Source: Hymenobacter daecheongensis DSM 21074 (GTDB lineage: Bacteria; Bacteroidota; Bacteroidia; Cytophagales; Hymenobacteraceae). From it: a DNA stretch of 64,000 bases. How positions within the stretch are numbered: the stretch's first letter is position 1; each line of letters opens with the position of its first letter. The notes under the pieces are model-generated. The model was not told the DNA's origin, ran no database searches, and worked only from the letters and a program-made list of their open reading frames with translations. A program made the position numbers and the translations under genes. The stretch is taken from NCBI RefSeq assembly GCF_900141805.1, contig NZ_FQYN01000003.1:520438-584437 (forward strand), read 5' to 3'. This document shows positions 8,150-16,504 of the stretch, in pieces.

Positions 8150-8953
8150 ATGCAAATTACCCCTTCCGATGCGTCGGCCCTGGATACTTACTCCGCCGAG
8201 GTGCGGCATCAGCTGTTTCACTACGTGCTGCAGCTGGCCGATACGAGCCTGATTCTGGGCCACCGCCTCTCGGAGTGGTGCGGGCACGGGCCGGTACTGG
8301 AGCAGGATCTGGCCATGGCCAACATCGGGCTGGACCTGCTGGGCGAAACCCGCAGCCTCTACCAGTATGCCGCCGAGCTAGAAGGCCGGGGCCAGACTGA
8401 GGACGACCTAGCTTTTCTGCGCAGCGCCACTGAGTACCGCAACCCCCTGCTGGTGGAGCAGCCCAATGGCGACTTCGCCGCCACCATCACCCGGCAGTTC
8501 CTGTTTGATAACTTCCACTACCATTGCCTGCGCCAGCTCCTGACCAGCCCCGATACCCGGCTGGCTGGCATTGCTGAGAAGGCCGTGAAGGAAGCCGCGT
8601 ATCATCTCAAGTGGAGTTCCGAGTGGGTTATTCGCCTCGGCGACGGCACGGAGGAAAGCCGGCAGCGCCTGGAAAAAGCCCTGGCTCACCTCTGGCGCTA
8701 CTCCGGCGAGCTGACCACCCCCACGGCCAATGAAAAGGCTTTGCAGAGTGCCGGCCTCATCCCCGACTACGCCGCGCTGCTGCCGCAGATGGAGGCCCAC
8801 CTGGCCCACGTGTTCAGCGAAGCCACCGTGCCCTTGCCCCAGGGCGTGTTCATGATGACTGGCGGCAAGGAAGGCCGGCACACCGAGCACCTGGGCTACA
8901 TTCTGGCCGAGCTGCAGTACATGCAGCGCACCTACCCGGGCCTGACATGGTAG
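8150..8953 (+). CDS. paaC: 1,2-phenylacetyl-CoA epoxidase subunit C
   Basis: Structural, ferritin-like subunit that pairs with PaaA in the epoxidase core. 267 aa, slightly longer than the E. coli protein. Family motifs include LADTSLILGHRLSEWCGHGP and ANIGLDLLGETRSLYQYAA near residues 30-75, HLKWSSEWVIRLGDGTEESR near 150-170, and GRHTEHLGYILAELQYMQRT at the end. Its stop overlaps the paaD start by 7 bases (ATGGTAG), so the two are translationally coupled. Confidence 0.96.
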   Translation: MQITPSDASALDTYSAEVRHQLFHYVLQLADTSLILGHRLSEWCGHGPVLEQDLAMANIGLDLLGETRSLYQYAAELEGRGQTEDDLAFLRSATEYRNPLLVEQPNGDFAATITRQFLFDNFHYHCLRQLLTSPDTRLAGIAEKAVKEAAYHLKWSSEWVIRLGDGTEESRQRLEKALAHLWRYSGELTTPTANEKALQSAGLIPDYAALLPQMEAHLAHVFSEATVPLPQGVFMMTGGKEGRHTEHLGYILAELQYMQRTYPGLTW

Positions 8954-9453
8954 CCACCGTGCCCACCGAGGAGCGCATCTGGCAGCTGCTGGAAGAGGTG
9001 TCGGACCCCGAGGTGCCGGTGCTCAGCATCCTGGACCTGGGCATTGTGCGCGGCGTGACGGTGGACGGGGAGCAGGTGACGGTCAGTATCACGCCCACGT
9101 ACTCGGGCTGCCCGGCCATGAACACCATTGCCACCGACATCCGCCTGCGCCTGCTGGCCGAGGGCATCACCCACGTGACCATCCACAACCAGCTCAGCCC
9201 GGCCTGGACCACCGACTGGATGAGCCCGGCCGGCCGCCAGAAGCTGGAAGCCTACGGCATCGCGCCGCCCGTGGATGGCACGGCCACCGGCCACGTGCTC
9301 AACCTGTTTGGCCAGGACACGGCCGTGCGCTGTCCGCTGTGCAAGTCGGAGCACACCCACCTGGTCAGCCAGTTCGGCTCCACGGCCTGCAAAGCCCATT
9401 ACCAGTGCGACGCCTGCCATGAGCCCTTCGACTACTTCAAGTGCCACGCATAG
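8947..9453 (+). CDS. paaD: phenylacetate pathway Fe-S assembly-type protein PaaD
   Basis: DUF59/MIP18-like protein thought to help mature the iron-sulphur centre of PaaE or the epoxidase. 168 aa. The N-terminal domain has SDPEVPVLSILDLGIVRGV and the conserved Cys motif PTYSGCPAMNTI. The C-terminal part is a zinc-ribbon-like domain with CPLC, CKAHYQC and CDAC spacing. Overlaps paaC. The reductase gene paaE, usually next, is absent; an inverted repeat and then paaH follow. Confidence 0.95.
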   Translation: MVATVPTEERIWQLLEEVSDPEVPVLSILDLGIVRGVTVDGEQVTVSITPTYSGCPAMNTIATDIRLRLLAEGITHVTIHNQLSPAWTTDWMSPAGRQKLEAYGIAPPVDGTATGHVLNLFGQDTAVRCPLCKSEHTHLVSQFGSTACKAHYQCDACHEPFDYFKCHA

Positions 9454-9572
9454 GTGAGATAGTGAGATGGTGAAATGGTGAGTTGTCGTTCTAGTTGCGC
9501 CAGGGGCGCAGTTAGCGCATTAAACGCCGCCAAAACATCAAACTCACTATCTCACCATTTCACTATCTCACC
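9453..9572. repeat. inverted repeat between paaD and paaH
   Basis: Arms 9453-9484 and 9541-9572 pair at about 28 of 32 positions. The arms are built of short TGAGATAG/TGAAATGG units. The loop carries a GCGC-bounded secondary hairpin. The element at 27147-27249 is built the same way. Confidence 0.85.
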
Positions 9573-9574
9573 AT

Positions 9575-10750
9575 ATGACAATTGGAATAATCGGCAGCGG
9601 CGCGATGGGCGCGGGCATTGCGCAGGTGGTGGCCACGGCCAGCCATACGGTGCGCTTACTCGACCAGAACGCCGAGGCCCTGCAGCGGGCCGGGGCCGGC
9701 ATTCAGGGCAGCCTCACCAAGCTGGCCGAAAAGGGCAAGCTGACGGCGGAGGCCGCGGCAGCTATTTTCGGGCGGTTGCACCTAACCCAGGATGTAGCAG
9801 ACTTCGGCGACTGTGAACTGGTGCTCGAAGCCATTGTGGAAGATCTGGCGGTGAAGCAGCAGTTGTTTCGGGAGGTGGAAATGCTGGTTTCCGACACCTG
9901 CGTTCTGGCTTCTAACACGTCGTCCCTATCTATTGCCTCCATTGCGGCGGCCTGCCGGAAGCCGGAGCGGTTTATCGGCATTCACTTCTTCAACCCGGCT
10001 CCCATTATGCAGCTGGTGGAAATCATTCCGGCGGTGCAGACGCGAACGGGGCTGGCGGAGGAAGTGCGGGATTTGGTGCAGAGCTGGGGCAAGCTGCCGG
10101 TGCTGACCAAGGACACCCCGGGCTTTATCGTAAACCGTGTGGCCCGGCCATTCTATGGCGAGGCCATCCGCATCCTGGAAGAAGGTATTGCCGATATGGC
10201 CACCATCGACTGGGCGCTGACCGAGCTGGGCGGCTTCCGCATGGGCCCGTTCGCGCTGATGGACTTCATTGGCCACGACGTGAATTATCGGGTGACGGAG
10301 TCCGTGTTTGCCTCTTTCTTCTACGACCCGCGCTTCAAGCCCTCCTTCACCCAGAAGCGCCTGTTTGAAGCCGGCTACTACGGCCGTAAGTCGGGCCGGG
10401 GCTTCTACAGCTACGCCCCTGACGCCATCCAGCCCGAACCGAACCGCGACGAGCAACTGGGCCGCCTGATTCTAAACCGGGTGCTGGCCATGCTCATCAA
10501 CGAGGCCGTGGACGCGCTGGCGCTGAACGTGGCTTCGCGGGAAGACCTGGAGCTGGCCATGACCAAAGGTGTCAACTACCCCAAGGGCCTGCTGGCCTGG
10601 GCCGACGAGCTGGGCCCCGAAAACGTGCTCCGGACGCTCGACGCGCTGTACGACGAATACCACGAGGACCGCTACCGCGCCAGCCCGCTGCTGCGGCGCA
10701 TGGTGCGGGCTAAGCAGTCATTCATTTCGCATGAGCCAGCCGCCGTTTAG
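9575..10750 (+). CDS. paaH: 3-hydroxyacyl-CoA dehydrogenase
   Basis: NAD-dependent oxidation of 3-hydroxyadipyl-CoA to 3-oxoadipyl-CoA in phenylacetate degradation (role inferred from context; family certain). 391 aa. The N-terminal Rossmann site GIIGSGAMGAGIAQV is at 3-17, the catalytic region has SNTSSLSI and GIHFFNPAPIMQLVEII, then KDTPGFIVNRVARPF. After residue 290 a second 3HCDH C-terminal domain follows, so the protein is longer than single-domain 3-hydroxybutyryl-CoA dehydrogenases. Its end overlaps paaI by 20 bases. Confidence 0.93.
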   Translation: MTIGIIGSGAMGAGIAQVVATASHTVRLLDQNAEALQRAGAGIQGSLTKLAEKGKLTAEAAAAIFGRLHLTQDVADFGDCELVLEAIVEDLAVKQQLFREVEMLVSDTCVLASNTSSLSIASIAAACRKPERFIGIHFFNPAPIMQLVEIIPAVQTRTGLAEEVRDLVQSWGKLPVLTKDTPGFIVNRVARPFYGEAIRILEEGIADMATIDWALTELGGFRMGPFALMDFIGHDVNYRVTESVFASFFYDPRFKPSFTQKRLFEAGYYGRKSGRGFYSYAPDAIQPEPNRDEQLGRLILNRVLAMLINEAVDALALNVASREDLELAMTKGVNYPKGLLAWADELGPENVLRTLDALYDEYHEDRYRASPLLRRMVRAKQSFISHEPAAV

Positions 10751-11192
10751 TCCGGGCGAATTGGCCGAGGCCGTGTTGGCGCGTATGCTCCACCACGACG
10801 CCTTCAGCCGGTGGCTGGGGCTGGAAGTGCTGGCCGTGGGGCCGGGTACCTGCCGCCTGCGCTTCGTCGTGCGCCCCGACATGCTCAACGGCTTCGGGGC
10901 CCTGCACGGGGGCGTGGTGTTTTCAGCGGCCGACTCGGCCTTCGCTTTTGCCTGCAACAGCCACGGCCGCCTCAGCGTGGGCCTCACCGTCACCATCGAC
11001 CACCTCGAAGCCGGCCGCGCCGGCGACGTGCTGACCGTGGACGCCCGCGAGGAGCAGCTCAAGCACAAAGTCGGCGTGTACCAGGTGCGCGTCACCAACC
11101 AGCATGGCGTGGCTGTGGCCCTGTTCAAGGGCACCGCTTACCGCACCGGCACCGCCATTCTCAGTCTTCCCAACCCCGAACCAACCCCGTGA
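10731..11192 (+). CDS. paaI: hotdog thioesterase PaaI
   Basis: Hydrolyses CoA esters that would otherwise trap CoA when the phenylacetate pathway stalls. 153 aa from the ATG at 10731 (MSQPPFSPGELAEAVLARML). The hotdog signature LNGFGALHGGVVFSAADSAF is centred near residue 60, with the active-site Asp in the AADSAF helix. Overlaps paaH by 20 bases and shares a GTGA overlap with the next gene, a tight paaHIJ block. Confidence 0.93.
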   Translation: MSQPPFSPGELAEAVLARMLHHDAFSRWLGLEVLAVGPGTCRLRFVVRPDMLNGFGALHGGVVFSAADSAFAFACNSHGRLSVGLTVTIDHLEAGRAGDVLTVDAREEQLKHKVGVYQVRVTNQHGVAVALFKGTAYRTGTAILSLPNPEPTP

Positions 11193-12394
11193 AACAAGCT
11201 TATCTAGTTGACGGCATCCGCACGCCCATCGGCAACTTCGGCGGTACCCTCTCCCCCATCCGCCCCGACGATATGGCCGCTTTGGTCCTGCGCGAGCTGC
11301 TGAAGCGCAACCCCACTGCCGAGCCGGCCGCCGTGGCCGACGTAATCATAGGCTGCGCCAACCAGGCCGGCGAGGACAATCGCAACGTGGCCCGCATGGC
11401 CCTGCTGCTGGCCGGCCTGCCCCCCACCGTGCCCGGCGAAACCGTGAACCGCCTCTGCGCCTCGGGCCTGTCGGCCGGCCTGGCCGCCGCCCGCGCCATC
11501 CAGTGCGGCGACGGCGACCTGCTGCTGGCCGGCGGCGTGGAAAGCATGACCCGCGCGCCCTACGTCACCTCCAAGCCCACCAAGGCCTTCGGTACTGACG
11601 CGAAGATGTTCGATTCCAGCTTCGGCTGGCGCTTTGTGAACCCGCGGATGGAGGAGCTCTACGGCACCGACGCCATGGGCGAAACCGCCGAAAACCTGGT
11701 GGACCGCGACGCCATCAGCCGCCAGGATCAGGACCAGTTTGCTTTGGCCTCCCAGCAGAAAGCCGCCGCCGCCCAACAGCGCGGCCGGCTGGCCCAGGAA
11801 ATCGTGGGCGTGCCCATTCCCCAGCGCAAGGGCGAGCCGGTGCTCTTCGACCAGGACGAGTTCATGAAGCCCGACACCACGCTCGACGGCCTGGCCAAGC
11901 TCCGCCCCGCCTTCCGCAAAACCGGCTCCGTGACGGCCGGCAACGCCTCGGGCCTGAACGACGGCGCGGCAGCTCTACTTTTTGCCTCCGAAGACGGCCT
12001 GAAGCAGCACGGCCTCACGCCCAAAGCCCGCATCGTAAGCATGGGCGTGACGGGCGTGGAGCCGCGCATCATGGGCATCGGCCCGGTGCCGGCCTCGCAG
12101 CAAGCTTTGAAAAAGGCCGGCCTGACCCTGGACCAGATGGATATTATCGAGCTGAACGAAGCCTTTGCCGCCCAGAGTCTGGCCTGCATCCGCGCCTTTG
12201 GCCTTGCGGACAACGACCCGCGAATCAATCCCAACGGCGGGGCCATTGCCCTGGGCCACCCGCTGGGCATGTCGGGCGCCCGCCTGCTTAACACCGCCGC
12301 CCTGGAGCTGCATGAGCAGCAGAAGCGCTACGCCCTGGTTACCATGTGTATTGGCGTGGGGCAGGGCTACGCGGTGATTCTGGAGCGGGTATAG
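11189..12394 (+). CDS. paaJ: 3-oxoadipyl-CoA thiolase
   Basis: Cleaves 3-oxoadipyl-CoA to succinyl-CoA and acetyl-CoA (specificity from context; thiolase family certain). 401 aa from a GTG start at 11189, which overlaps the paaI stop as GTGA; this gives the normal thiolase N-terminus KQAYLVDGIRTPIG. Active-site residues are seen: Cys90 in NRLCASGLSAG, His near 357 in GHPLGMSGAR, and Cys near 387 in CIGVGQGYA. Translationally coupled to paaI; a long inverted repeat follows before paaZ. Confidence 0.94.
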   Translation: MKQAYLVDGIRTPIGNFGGTLSPIRPDDMAALVLRELLKRNPTAEPAAVADVIIGCANQAGEDNRNVARMALLLAGLPPTVPGETVNRLCASGLSAGLAAARAIQCGDGDLLLAGGVESMTRAPYVTSKPTKAFGTDAKMFDSSFGWRFVNPRMEELYGTDAMGETAENLVDRDAISRQDQDQFALASQQKAAAAQQRGRLAQEIVGVPIPQRKGEPVLFDQDEFMKPDTTLDGLAKLRPAFRKTGSVTAGNASGLNDGAAALLFASEDGLKQHGLTPKARIVSMGVTGVEPRIMGIGPVPASQQALKKAGLTLDQMDIIELNEAFAAQSLACIRAFGLADNDPRINPNGGAIALGHPLGMSGARLLNTAALELHEQQKRYALVTMCIGVGQGYAVILERV

Positions 12395-12423
12395 CACGCC
12401 TCACCCCCTAGCCCCCTCTCCGT

Positions 12424-12596
12424 GCCTCACCCCTAACCCCTCTCCGGGGGAGAGGGGGGACTAGCTTTAGCAAGTAGTTTTTAGATTTCGTCCTTCTTTC
12501 CACCCAAGTATAACTTCAACTCACGCCCAAAAACCAGCTTCCTGTCTATACTAAAGCTAGTTCCCCTCTCCTCCGGAGAGGGGCTAGGGGTGAGGC
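12424..12596. repeat. inverted repeat between paaJ and paaZ, left arm partly duplicated
   Basis: Arms 12424-12469 and 12551-12596 are near-complementary and belong to the CCTCACCCCTAACCCC family. A truncated third copy of the outer arm sits at 12398-12422, as if a second insertion or slippage had occurred. The loop is about 80 bases and A/T-richer than the surroundings. Confidence 0.85.
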
Positions 12597-12603
12597 ACCG
12601 ACC

Positions 12604-14667
12604 ATGACTACTCTCGAAAACTACACCCTCGGCCGCTGGACGCCCGGCGAGTCCGCCCCCCAGGAGTTGCTCGACGCCAGCACCGGCGAAGTCATTGCCC
12701 TGGCCAACACCGAGGGCTTCGACTACGAAGCCATTTTCCACTACGCCCGCACCGTCGGCAACCCGGCCCTGCGCCGGATGACCTTCCACGAGCGAGGCCG
12801 CATGCTCAAGGCGCTGGCCCTGCACCTGATGGAAAAGAAGGAGCAGTTCTACGCCCTGAGCGTACGGACCGGCGCCACCCGCGCCGACTCCTGGGTGGAC
12901 ATCGAAGGCGGCATCGGCAACCTGTTCGCCAACGCCTCCCTGCGCCGCAAGTTCCCGGACAAGCCGTTCTACGTGGAGGGCGAGCCGGTGGGGCTGAGCA
13001 AGGGCGGCACCTTCATGGCCCAGCACCTGATGGTGCCCCGGGAGGGTGTGGCCGTGCACATCAACGCCTACAACTTCCCGGTCTGGGGCATGCTGGAGAA
13101 AGTTGCAGTGAACCTGCTGGCCGGCATGCCGGCCGTGGTAAAGCCCGCCGTGCCCTCGGCCTACCTCACCGAGGCCGTCGTCCGCGAAATCATTGCCTCC
13201 GGCATCCTACCCGCCGGGGCCTTGCAATTGGTCGTCGGCTCGGGCCAGGGCATCCTCGACCACGTCAACTACCAGGACGTGGTGACGTTCACCGGCTCGG
13301 CTGCCACCGGTCGCAAGCTGCGGGCCCACCCGCGCATCGTGGAGGAGGCTGTGCCCTTTACCATGGAGGCCGACTCGCTGAACGCCGCCGTGCTGGGCCT
13401 CGACGCCAAGCCGGGCACGCCGGAGTTTGATTTGTTCGTGAAGGAAGTGCGTAAGGAGATGACCGGCAAGTGCGGGCAGAAGTGTACCGCCATCCGCCGC
13501 ATCCTGGTGCCCGAAAGCCTGATCGACGACGTGCAGCTGGCCCTGGGCAAGCTGCTGGGGCAGACCACCATCGGCCACCCGCTGGCCGAGGGCGTGCGCA
13601 TGGGGGCCCTGGCGGGCGTAGAGCAGCGGCAGCGCCTGCGCGAACAGGTGCGGCAGCTGGCCCAAAACACGCCCATCGTGTACGGCGACCTGGACGGCGG
13701 CGCGGAAGTGCTGGGCCAGGACCGCGGGGCCCACTTCGAGAAAGGCGCCTTCTTCTCCCCCATCCTGCTGCGCAACGACCAGCCTTTCCGTCACCTCGAC
13801 TCCCACGAGCTGGAAGCCTTCGGCCCCGTCGCCACGCTGATGCCCTACAAGGACACCGACGAGGCCATCCGGCTCGTGAATATGGGCAAAGGCTCCCTGG
13901 TCTGCTCCCTGGCCACCAACGACCCGCGGATGGCCCAGGACTTCGTGCTGGGCGCGGCCACTCACCACGGCCGCATTCTGATTATCAATGAGGAAATGGC
14001 TAAGGAAAGCACCGGGCACGGCTCGCCCCTGCCCCTGCTCATCCACGGCGGCCCCGGCCGGGCCGGCGGCGGCCAGGAAATGGGCGGCATGCGCGGCGTG
14101 GAGCACTTCATGCAGCGCGTGGCGTTGCAGGGCTCCCCCACGATGATTACGGCCATTACGGAAGTGTATCAGCCCAAGGCAAAGCAGATCGAAAAGGACA
14201 AGCACCCCTTCCAGCACTACTTCGAGGAGCTGGAAATCGGGCAGACCTACACCACCCACAAGCACACCGTGACGGAGGCCGACATCAGCGCCTTCGCCCA
14301 GGTTTCCGGCGACAATTTCTACGCCCACGTCGATGAGACGTCCCTGGAAGGCACGCTTTTCACCGGCCGGGTGGCCCACGGCTACTACATCCTGAGCAAG
14401 GCCGCCGGCATGTTCGTGGACCCGCGCAAGGGCCCGGTGCTGCTCAACTACGGCCTCGACGAGTGCCGCTTCACCAAGCCCGTATACCCCGGCACCACCA
14501 TCAGCGTGACGCTGACCGTGAAGGAGAAAATCGGCCAGGAGAAGCGCGACGCCGACGATGTGGCCAAGGGCATCGTGCGCTGGTACGTGGAAGTGACGGA
14601 CCAGACCCAGGAAACCGTGGCCGTGGCTACGATTCTGACCATGGTTAGGAAAAAGAACCAGGAGTAA
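12604..14667 (+). CDS. paaZ: oxepin-CoA hydrolase / 3-oxo-5,6-dehydrosuberyl-CoA semialdehyde dehydrogenase
   Basis: Bifunctional ring-cleavage enzyme of the phenylacetate pathway: the MaoC-like domain opens the oxepin ring and the aldehyde dehydrogenase domain oxidises the resulting aldehyde with NADP. 687 aa, full length. The ALDH domain (about 1-520) has [20 protein letters not shown], the catalytic Glu region [10 protein letters not shown] and the catalytic Cys region [14 protein letters not shown] near residue 290. The R-specific hydratase domain (about 535-680) has [17 protein letters not shown] and [14 protein letters not shown] with the Asp/His pair. It starts 7 bases after an inverted repeat. 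Confidence 0.96.
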   Translation: MTTLENYTLGRWTPGESAPQELLDASTGEVIALANTEGFDYEAIFHYARTVGNPALRRMTFHERGRMLKALALHLMEKKEQFYALSVRTGATRADSWVDIEGGIGNLFANASLRRKFPDKPFYVEGEPVGLSKGGTFMAQHLMVPREGVAVHINAYNFPVWGMLEKVAVNLLAGMPAVVKPAVPSAYLTEAVVREIIASGILPAGALQLVVGSGQGILDHVNYQDVVTFTGSAATGRKLRAHPRIVEEAVPFTMEADSLNAAVLGLDAKPGTPEFDLFVKEVRKEMTGKCGQKCTAIRRILVPESLIDDVQLALGKLLGQTTIGHPLAEGVRMGALAGVEQRQRLREQVRQLAQNTPIVYGDLDGGAEVLGQDRGAHFEKGAFFSPILLRNDQPFRHLDSHELEAFGPVATLMPYKDTDEAIRLVNMGKGSLVCSLATNDPRMAQDFVLGAATHHGRILIINEEMAKESTGHGSPLPLLIHGGPGRAGGGQEMGGMRGVEHFMQRVALQGSPTMITAITEVYQPKAKQIEKDKHPFQHYFEELEIGQTYTTHKHTVTEADISAFAQVSGDNFYAHVDETSLEGTLFTGRVAHGYYILSKAAGMFVDPRKGPVLLNYGLDECRFTKPVYPGTTISVTLTVKEKIGQEKRDADDVAKGIVRWYVEVTDQTQETVAVATILTMVRKKNQE

Positions 14668-14668
14668 T

Positions 14669-14770
14669 TTTTCACGCAGGGTTTCGCAGTGGATGGCGCG
14701 GTGTCTCGCAGTGTCGTTCAACAATACACTGCGAACCCCTGCGGTTTTACACCCCGAGACACTGCGTGAA
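14669..14770. repeat. inverted repeat between paaZ and the crotonase gene
   Basis: Outer ends TTCACGCAG and CTGCGTGAA pair, as do inner segments around TCTCGCAGTG. The loop contains GTCGTTCAAC (14713-14722), the complement of the shared loop decamer GTTGAACGAC. Same family as 28264-28366. Confidence 0.8.
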
Positions 14771-14776
14771 ATACAT

Positions 14777-15550
14777 ATGACCTATACCCTCACCGCCGGC
14801 CAGGTTACGACCGCCACCGATGCCCGCGGTATCACCACGGTTTCGTTTTTCCACCCTTCCCACAACTCCCTGCCCGGCGCGCTGCTGACGCAATTGGCCA
14901 ACACCATTACGGCCGCCGGCCAGGATGTGGCCACCAAGGTCATCATCCTGCGCAGCGAGGGCGAGAAAACCTTCTGCGCCGGAGCCAGCTTCGACGAGCT
15001 GATGGCCATCCGCGACGAAGCCCAGGGCCTGGAGTTCTTCTCGGGCTTCGCCAAGGTCATCAACGCCTGCCGCACCTGCCCCAAAGTGATTGTCGGGCGG
15101 GTGCAAGGCAAGGCCATCGGCGGCGGCGTGGGCGTGGCCGCGGCCACCGACTACTGCTTCGCCACGGCCCAGGCCTCGGTGAAGCTCAGCGAACTGGTGG
15201 TCGGCATCGGGCCCTTCGTGGTGGGACCGGTAGTCGAATTGAAAATCGGCAGGGCCGCCTACGGGCAGCTGGCGCTGGATGCCGGCGAGTTCCGCAGCGC
15301 GGCCTGGGCCCAGGAAAAAGGCCTGTACGCCACCGTAGTGGAAACGGCCGCCGAGCTTGATGCCGCCGTAGATGCCTTTGCCGCCCGGCTGGCCACCTAC
15401 AACCCCGAGGCCCTCACTGACCTGAAGCGCGTTATCTGGACCGGCACCGAAAGCTGGGACACCCTGCTCACCGAGCGCGCCGCCATCAGCGGCCGGCTGG
15501 TGCTGTCAGATTTCACCCGCCAGGCCATTCAGCATTTCAAGAGTAAGTAG
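14777..15550 (+). CDS. enoyl-CoA hydratase/isomerase (PaaF/PaaG-like crotonase)
   Basis: Crotonase-fold enzyme acting on a CoA thioester, either as ring-1,2-epoxyphenylacetyl-CoA isomerase (PaaG) or 2,3-dehydroadipyl-CoA hydratase (PaaF); the sequence alone does not decide. 257 aa from the ATG at 14777 (MTYTLTAGQV); the longer reading would run into the inverted repeat. The oxyanion-hole motifs are present: EKTFCAGASFDEL near 65-80 and GKAIGGGVGVAAATDYCFA near 112-131. Only one crotonase is in this cluster, so the second activity must be encoded elsewhere or be shared. Last gene of the paa region. Confidence 0.9.
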   Translation: MTYTLTAGQVTTATDARGITTVSFFHPSHNSLPGALLTQLANTITAAGQDVATKVIILRSEGEKTFCAGASFDELMAIRDEAQGLEFFSGFAKVINACRTCPKVIVGRVQGKAIGGGVGVAAATDYCFATAQASVKLSELVVGIGPFVVGPVVELKIGRAAYGQLALDAGEFRSAAWAQEKGLYATVVETAAELDAAVDAFAARLATYNPEALTDLKRVIWTGTESWDTLLTERAAISGRLVLSDFTRQAIQHFKSK

Positions 15551-15618
15551 GATTTGCTGCCGGTCCAGCGAATTTCATTTCGATTTCGACAGCATTTTTC
15601 AGGTATATCCAAAAGTAA

Positions 15619-15650
15619 AAACCCGCTTTACAAGACCGTAAAGCGGGTTT
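15619..15650 (-). terminator. terminator downstream of tRNA(CAU)
   Basis: Stem AAACCCGCTTTAC/GTAAAGCGGGTTT with a 6-base loop. On the minus strand it is followed by a T-run and lies just beyond the tRNA 3' end. It may also stop the paa transcript from the other side. Confidence 0.8.
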
Positions 15651-15654
15651 CTCG

Positions 15655-15728
15655 TGGGCCCAACTGGAATCGAACCAGTGACCTACTGATTATGAGTCAG
15701 TTGCTCTAACCAATTGAGCTATAGGCCC
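15655..15728 (-). tRNA. tRNA with CAU anticodon (elongator Met or Ile2)
   Basis: Cloverleaf on the minus strand: acceptor GGGCCTA/TGGGCCC with one G-U, D arm with GCTC/GAGC, anticodon stem ACTGA/TCAGT with loop CTCATAA (anticodon CAU), T arm ACTGG-TTCGATT-CCAGT, discriminator A; CCA is not encoded. A CAU anticodon can read AUG, or AUA if C34 is modified by TilS; sequence alone does not separate these. 74 nt. Confidence 0.93.
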
Positions 15729-15853
15729 TTGTCTTTACCAGCTACTAGGTAGTTGGTTTCAGCTGTGCAAACTTCGACTTTTGCGGTGGAATTTGCAATT
15801 GCGCCGGGCAGGAAAAGCATTCTGTTTGCGCTTCAGCCCAACCCTTCCAGCTT

Positions 15854-16504
15854 ATGCCAGACCAGCTGCCCAACCTGCTCTTCGATTTCGGGGGCGTGCT
15901 CATCAACATCGATTACGGCCTGACCGTGGAGGCCATGCGCCGGCACGGCAGCCCCATTGCCTTCACCCAGGCGGCCCAGGCTGAGCTGTTCGACCAGCTG
16001 GAAACCGGCCGCCTCAGTCCCGCCGAGTTTCGGGCGGGGCTCCGGCAGCACTACGGGCTGACGGCCACCGATGAGGAGCTGGACGCCGCCTGGAACGCCA
16101 TGTTGCTGGATGTGCCGGCCGAGCGGCTGGCGTTGCTGGCCGACCTGCGGGACCAAGGCTACCAGACGGCCCTGCTATCCAATACCAACCAGATCCACAT
16201 CCAGGAAATAAACCGCCGGCTCCGGGAGCAATACGGCCTGCGCCACGGCATTGCTGACTGCCTCGACCGGGTGTTTTATTCGCAGGAGGTGGGCCTGCGC
16301 AAGCCCGAGGCCGAAATATTCGGGCACGCGCTACGCGAAATGAACTGGCAGGCGGCAGAAACTCTTTTCATCGAGGACAGTTTTCAGCACATCGAAACCG
16401 CCCGCCGCCTGGGGCTGCATACGCTGTTTCTGGCCCCGCCCCTCACCCTCACCGACGCCCTTCCTGCTGCCCTCCGTGCCTTCCCCGCTCCTTCCCTTTC
16501 CTGA
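15854..16504 (+). CDS. HAD superfamily hydrolase (YihX-like, subfamily IA)
   Basis: Probable sugar-phosphate phosphatase with a cap domain, cytoplasmic. 216 aa. Motif I is LLFDFGGVLIN near residue 8-18; the second acidic position is Gly, as in YihX-type proteins. Motif II is LLSNTNQ near 113, and motif III KPEAEIF with the later FIEDSF near 173. Overlaps the following protease gene by 29 bases in another frame, so the two are probably cotranscribed. Substrate not identified. Confidence 0.87.
   Translation: MPDQLPNLLFDFGGVLINIDYGLTVEAMRRHGSPIAFTQAAQAELFDQLETGRLSPAEFRAGLRQHYGLTATDEELDAAWNAMLLDVPAERLALLADLRDQGYQTALLSNTNQIHIQEINRRLREQYGLRHGIADCLDRVFYSQEVGLRKPEAEIFGHALREMNWQAAETLFIEDSFQHIETARRLGLHTLFLAPPLTLTDALPAALRAFPAPSLS

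Noticed and set aside
13207..14724. 505-aa minus-strand frame over paaZ
   Set aside because: His/Gly/Val-rich shadow without domains; paaZ on the other strand is complete.
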